Below, one piece after another: positions 56,401-60,000 of a stretch of DNA of 60,000 bases; the first letter of the stretch is position 1; each line of letters starts with the position of its first letter. The notes below the pieces were generated by a model that was not told the origin of the DNA, did no database searches, and saw nothing but the letters and a program-made list of their open reading frames with translations. Both the position numbers and the translations under genes were made by a program. The DNA lies in contig NC_079888.1 in assembly GCF_029227915.1 (NCBI RefSeq), positions 16,291,001-16,351,000 of the forward strand, read 5' to 3'. The DNA comes from Hydractinia symbiolongicarpus. Lineage: Eukaryota > Cnidaria > Hydrozoa > Anthoathecata > Hydractiniidae.

Positions 56401-59400
56401 CGCGATCGCCGGTCCATTGTTAGACGCTCCTCTTTCGCGGGTCTGGTATCACCTTCGTTCCTGGTTTCTATCCAGCGAATCTCATATGACTCAATGTATC
56501 CGTTTGGGTGCAGTGGAGGATTCCAATTGATATGCACAGACCTTCCATAGATTTGAAGATGAACATCAGACACGTAACCAGGAACTAAAAGAAAACTACC
56601 TCTTAAGAAAAAGCACACACGAATTTAACTGCCTGATCCAAGAAATTTCTAAACCCTCAAAATGCTGGTAGTCAAAGTTTAAACATTAAAACTTTTACAT
56701 GCAGGCTTCTCATTTTGAGGTACGCGATCGCGTTCCTACGTTCTTTCGCGTACCTGAATTACGTGAGGTACTGGAAGATTACTTCCCAATGAAAAATAGC
56801 CATATTTAAAAAAAACCTTGTGTTGTTGCACATAGACATAAATCTCTTTTGCCTGGTTCCTTCGTCGTTGGTAACCAGGTCTTACACAAGAAATCCAGCC
56901 ATGCGGTTCTTAACTAATGCGACGGTGAAGGCCGACGGAGCACGGATAAAGCAAGTCTGCAAAACGGCACTTACAGGCGAAACAGACATTTTATTATGGA
57001 TTTAATTGTAGATAATTTTTTTATTGGATAAAACAATTGGAGACCATATAGTAGGTCCGAATTTTAACGGATTTTTTTTCAAACAATTTTGAAAACGAAA
57101 CCCACGTGCGGTGTAATTTTTTTCTGTATAAATTAGCTGAACTGTCTGAATGAATTTTGAATTTTTATTTAAGCCACGTGAATAAAGATTTTTTTTAATT
57201 TGAAAACAAGGCAAAGTTTTCCCTGTTTGCACGTGATGGCTCGAAAAATAAACAATAAATTTATGAAAATGACAGTATGAGAGTCCCTATACGTAGACGC
57301 TCGATCATCCTTCAACTTTTTTACTTCAAAATGAATGCACAACAAAGATTAACCTCGCACGCGTAACATCATTTGCACCTGCGTTATTAAACAAATAAAT
57401 AGCCATTTGGAAAATCACGTAACGTGGTCAACTGTAGTACGTAATTGATCACGTGACCACATATTTACAAAATGGGTGAATATCCTAATAGCAAAAAAAA
57501 AAAAAAAAACACCATATATCACTTCAGGATTCACTTTACATAAACTTACAGTATACAAAATTTATGTTTTAATGTTTTTAAATAATTAAAGGCTGGTGGC
57601 CACGATTTTGGGGGGTGTAAAGATTTTGCAATGAATTTAGAGGGTTTTTTAAGCAAAAAAATTGAGGAAAAATAGAAGGATCTGGTTAGAACTGAAGGGT
57701 TTAGGTTTAAAAAACCTATCAATTTCCAAGGTCAAGGACATATATACGTTCAGAAAAGTTTCAGGATGAATGATTTAAAACAATTGAAATGAAGTTGTGA
57801 AACTACCATCTTTTTCGAGGACAATAGAGGACTTTAGAGCAAATTTAGCTAACTTGACTAGCCTTGCTATAATTTGTTTGTTTATTATGCTTATATATTT
57901 ACTGCTCTATTTACTTCTGCAATGGATGGTTGAAACGAAAAGATTATTTAAATAAAATATTGATCTGAAAAAAAAAAACTGCAGGAAGAAATAAGGGTGT
58001 TATTACAAGTAATTTATTCTTTCGAAAAATATTTAATTGCTCTTGATATGTTTGGAAAGAAATGAAATGCACAATTAAGTAATAGACGTGATAAAGGCAC
58101 TTACTTCTTGCACTTGACGTAAACTCAATCACACCACTTTCTGGCCCAGCACCTCCATTGTTCACTGCAGCTACAGTAGCCAGGAAATCTACTTGAGAGG
58201 TAAGGTTGGATAAAGTGGCACCATTTGAGTAATCCTTTCCCATAAATGTTTGATATTTGTACACAATGGAATCTGTGGCTCTTCTGGATCGGCCACTACG
58301 TCCACGTAAATGCTCAGCGTCCGTTATGTTCCAATAGCGCACCTATTGAAATTATTACTGAAATTAACTACTAAACACTAATTAATGTGGTGATTACTTA
58401 ATGGCTAAAAAAAACTAGTCATCCATGATACCTCATTAATTATATAAAAATAATGCACCGAATTTTATTTGGTTGGATTCTATACTAATAAAAAAAATCC
58501 TCTAATCACTCAACTGTTGGAACACAGCATGGTAAAAGTTATTTTCATGACATCAAAAAAACATGTCCTTAATGTTAGTTATGTTCAAGAATCATGTATC
58601 TTATGAAATCATACTACAATTCAAAAATGAAAATGAAATTTACCCGATATCCATCTGCGTCTTTTACAGGAGACCAATGGAGCTCAACATTATCAATAGT
58701 TATTTTTCCAACTCCCACATTACTTGGCGCAAACTCTGGAGCTAAAGGAACACACAAAAACTTACTCAACTTAATAGAGAGTCTTTGTCTAAATGACAGT
58801 TTCGTACTTGTAAACAGAGCACATGCAGAGCTTCTGTGGAATAATCTTACATGTAAGAGAACTTTCAATTAAAACTTAAAGTTGCACGAAACTACACAAC
58901 TTCGTAGCTGGTCAAAATAACAGTAGTGTATTCTATATGAATAAAAAAAAGCAAAAATATTTTAACAATTTTAGTACAGAATTTTTTTTAACATAATATT
59001 ACCTTTTCGTCCAGAATATGCAGTTTTAATTTCGTCGTTTCGTATGTCAGGTCCATAACCCTCTTTGTTCTTGGATAAAACATAGAATTGATACTGTACG
59101 TACTCGCCAGGTGAAGTTATCGCATATTCTGTTTGGTTGAGGTCTGTAATTGGCTTCTTCTGAAACAGCTTTTCGCCTACCTTTCTGTAATTTACTTCAT
59201 ATTCAAAATTGTCCCCGCCAAAGTAAACATCAGTGACAGGCTAAAAACATGATGCAAGACAAATATTTAATTCCAGCTGCAAACTTTTTAATTTATTATG
59301 TACATTTTTGTGTATTAAAACAGCGTACAGACACATGAATAATAGTAAATAAACAAAACAATTTATTTTAAAAGTAGTGCTTAAATTTTTTCCGCTTATT

Positions 59401-60000
59401 ACTGTTGCATACTATGTGTATTGGCTAGTATATAATATAGAATTATATAGTATAGTAACCGATTGCTTAAAGTCAGGTTAAATAAAAAACTGCACATTGC
59501 AATCTTTATGCTTTAAACTTTTTTGACGTAGCTGTAATTGTGGCCCAGTGATCGTGAGACTAAAGACTGGTGCCACAGTAATATAATATGTTATATTTTA
59601 ATTCTTCCAAACCTATGCTCATAAAAAAGTCAAACAAAAAAACATCATATCCAACAGATTATGAAAGAAATAAAGGCAACTTTGTCACGAAAACAATTGC
59701 AAGTCCTAGTCTTCAGTTAATGAAAATCACACTTACACGCCATCGTATAGACAATTTTCCCACTCCATAAACTATACCAGTAACATTTACTGGATTGATA
59801 ACAGGTTCTAAATGCAAAAATGTAAACATTAAAAGTCTTTTACGAAATCTAAAATGTGGGCCCAAATAATAAACACAATAATCTTACTTCCCGCTTTAGT
59901 GTTGCAAGTATTTGGTGACGTTGGGCGACTTGGTCTACCAGTTAAAAGGTCAGACGCTGCTATCAATCGGAAGATGAGATTAGCACCAGGAACAAGAAAC
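52831..60000 (-). CDS. L1CAM/neuroglian-family cell-adhesion protein, 3' part (11 exons, 5' end outside)
   Basis: This is a single-pass adhesion receptor of neurons and epithelia in bilaterians. Exons in transcript order are 59888-60000 (open), 59737-59807, 59003-59240, 58644-58741, 58105-58342, 56276-56584, 56067-56189, 55309-55479, 54029-54166, 53296-53455 and 52831-53086. All junctions keep frame. The protein part shows the end of FN3-1, then FN3-2 to FN3-5, a membrane helix and a tail of about 146 residues. FN3-1/2 linker KPVINPVNVTG matches the NPVDV/NPDNV linker of L1 and neuroglian; YEVNYRKVG and the TAYSGRKAPEFAPSNV linker match the FN3-2/3 border (YSGED..P). Five NxT sequons are visible (NVTG, NQTE, NITD, NLTS, NVTF). 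Ig domains and signal peptide must lie to the right of the window. L1 versus contactin was decided by the membrane helix and the FN3-3 basic site. Confidence 0.88.
54029..54166 (-). CDS. Transmembrane exon of the L1CAM-like protein
   Basis: The exon codes KPQSHASQFDWYESNWF, then a hydrophobic run WFIAVGMCMLFFCITVIV with VAFLL, and a juxtamembrane KGGPKPYK. The NWFIA entry resembles the GWFIG entry of neurofascin and neuroglian, and KGGPKPYK the GGKY juxtamembrane segment. Two cysteines in the helix could be lipid-modified (inference). Confidence 0.88.
55309..56189 (-). CDS. FN3-5 of the L1CAM-like protein
   Basis: Exons 56067-56189 and 55309-55479 code IPGKPGAPKAKPFDD, INVTFQRPSYGGLP, TTFYVYYRPTG, then HFFDEPKRLSQAFPNRAW, YDFWTVGVNSMGQSETSD and a short stalk ending QQPIRRP before the membrane exon. 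The domain is more diverged than FN3-4, as the membrane-proximal domain is in other L1 proteins. Confidence 0.82.
55600..56040. repeat. AGAGGA-rich dispersed repeat in L1CAM-like introns
   Basis: TTTTAGGACTTTTGAGAAG, TTTGAGAGGAGTTTTGAGG, TTTAGAGGACCTTTTTC and a closing GAGGTGTGACCATCC repeat the style of 47,115-47,613. At least two diverged copies appear head to tail here, between exons 55309-55479 and 56067-56189. Confidence 0.4.
56276..56584 (-). CDS. FN3-4 of the L1CAM-like protein (single exon)
   Basis: This one 309-bp exon, bounded by phase-1 introns, codes a whole FN3 domain: IPGYVSDVHLQIYG, VHINWNPPLHPNGYIESYEI, RWIETRNEGDTRPAK, YFDVTIRARNRLGPG and RFAVSAED. It aligns with L1 FN3-4 (WQPPLSHNGVLTGY). 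It is the most typical FN3 domain of the set, with Trp, Pro-Pro and Gly at the consensus places. Confidence 0.9.
56900..57235 (+). repeat. Dispersed repeat, family 3, copy B
   Basis: It is collinear with 24,100-24,560: AGTCTGCAAAACGGCACTTA with CAGGCGAAACAGAC, TCAAACAATTTTGAAAACG with AAACCC, then the T-run with CTGTATAAATT, then TTTAAGCCACGTGAATAAA. It lies in the intron between exons 58105-58342 and 56276-56584 of the L1CAM-like gene. Confidence 0.6.
57590..57860. repeat. Copy of the GTGGCCAC / AGAGGACTTTAGAG repeat family
   Basis: It begins CTGGTGGCCACGATTTTGG, continues GATTTTGCAATGAATTTAGA (against GATTTTGCACTGAATTTAAA at 47,170) and ends near ACAATAGAGGACTTTAGAGC (against ATAATAGAGGACTTTAGAGG at 47,540). 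The order of shared phrases matches 47,115-47,613. Confidence 0.55.
58105..58741 (-). CDS. FN3-3 of the L1CAM-like protein, with basic cleavage site
   Basis: Exons 58644-58741 and 58105-58342 code APEFAPSNVGVGKITIDN, VELHWSPV, GYR-VRYWNITD, then the basic loop LRGRSGRSRRATD, and LATVAAVNNGGAGPESG. In vertebrate L1 the third FN3 domain carries a basic furin/plasmin cleavage loop at the same place after the GYxVxYW strand. RSRR fits the furin rule R-X-K/R-R; its codons lie at 58280-58291. Confidence 0.85.
59003..60000 (-). CDS. FN3-1 end and FN3-2 of the L1CAM-like protein
   Basis: The open exon 59888-60000 codes FLVPGANLIFRLIAASDLL then TGRPSRPTSPNTCNTKAG, the last strands of FN3-1. Exons 59737-59807 and 59003-59240 code FN3-2: LSIRWR on strand B, FEYEVNYRKVG on C, YVQYQFYVLSKNKEGYGP on F and G, and the exit linker ending SGRK. 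Split of one FN3 domain by a phase-0 intron and domain borders at phase-1 introns is typical of FN3 genes. Confidence 0.85.

Noticed and set aside
56122-56550. 142-codon plus-strand ORF, the longest in the window
   Set aside because: It is antisense to the FN3-4 and FN3-5 exons of the L1CAM-like gene, which explain the open frame.
52831-60000. Sidekick identity for the adhesion gene, suggested by the STFV end
   Set aside because: The FN3 linkers (NPVNVTG, AYSGRKAPEFAP) and the basic cleavage loop in FN3-3 follow L1/neuroglian order; Sidekick has a much longer FN3 array and a different juxtamembrane region.

Overview
The window is animal nuclear DNA, A+T-rich by eye. It carries three conserved metazoan genes split into many small exons, all read on the minus strand, and the introns and intergenic DNA are packed with satellites and small transposon relics. 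The repeat content and a strong splice acceptor only 12 nt upstream of one start codon suggest a cnidarian, perhaps a hydrozoan. That is an inference; no rRNA or mitochondrial marker is present to prove it.

Left third (1-25.4 kb): FANCD2, the Fanconi anaemia DNA-repair protein that is ubiquitinated together with FANCI. I placed 34 exons, all frame-compatible, coding about 1,195 residues. The extreme N-terminus was not found and the C-terminus runs off the left edge. The lysine equivalent to human Lys561, the ubiquitin acceptor, is present at an exon junction. The introns hold a 92-bp satellite, a 21-bp satellite, SINE-like copies, tRNA-like elements and a TIR element.

Middle (25.4-39.9 kb): about 14 kb with no gene I can support. 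It holds tRNA-like fragments, a hairpin, a decayed mobile-element ORF and a CpG-containing block near 37.8 kb that may be a promoter or first exon.

39.9-50.3 kb: PDHB, the mitochondrial pyruvate dehydrogenase E1-beta subunit, complete in 13 exons (368 aa). Its introns hold a 1.7-kb minisatellite of about 87 copies of a 20-bp unit, a Tigger/pogo-like transposase tail and several TIR elements.

52.8-60 kb (right edge): the 3' half of an L1CAM/neuroglian-family cell-adhesion gene. It shows the end of one FN3 domain, four further FN3 domains, a furin-like site in the position known for vertebrate L1, a transmembrane helix and an acidic tail. The tail has no FIGQY ankyrin motif and ends in a PDZ-ligand-like sequence.

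The three genes serve unrelated jobs (DNA repair, carbon metabolism, cell adhesion) and are not an operon. Exons were found by reading both strands for GT-AG borders, checking that every junction keeps frame, and comparing with remembered human family sequences. No alignment program was run.
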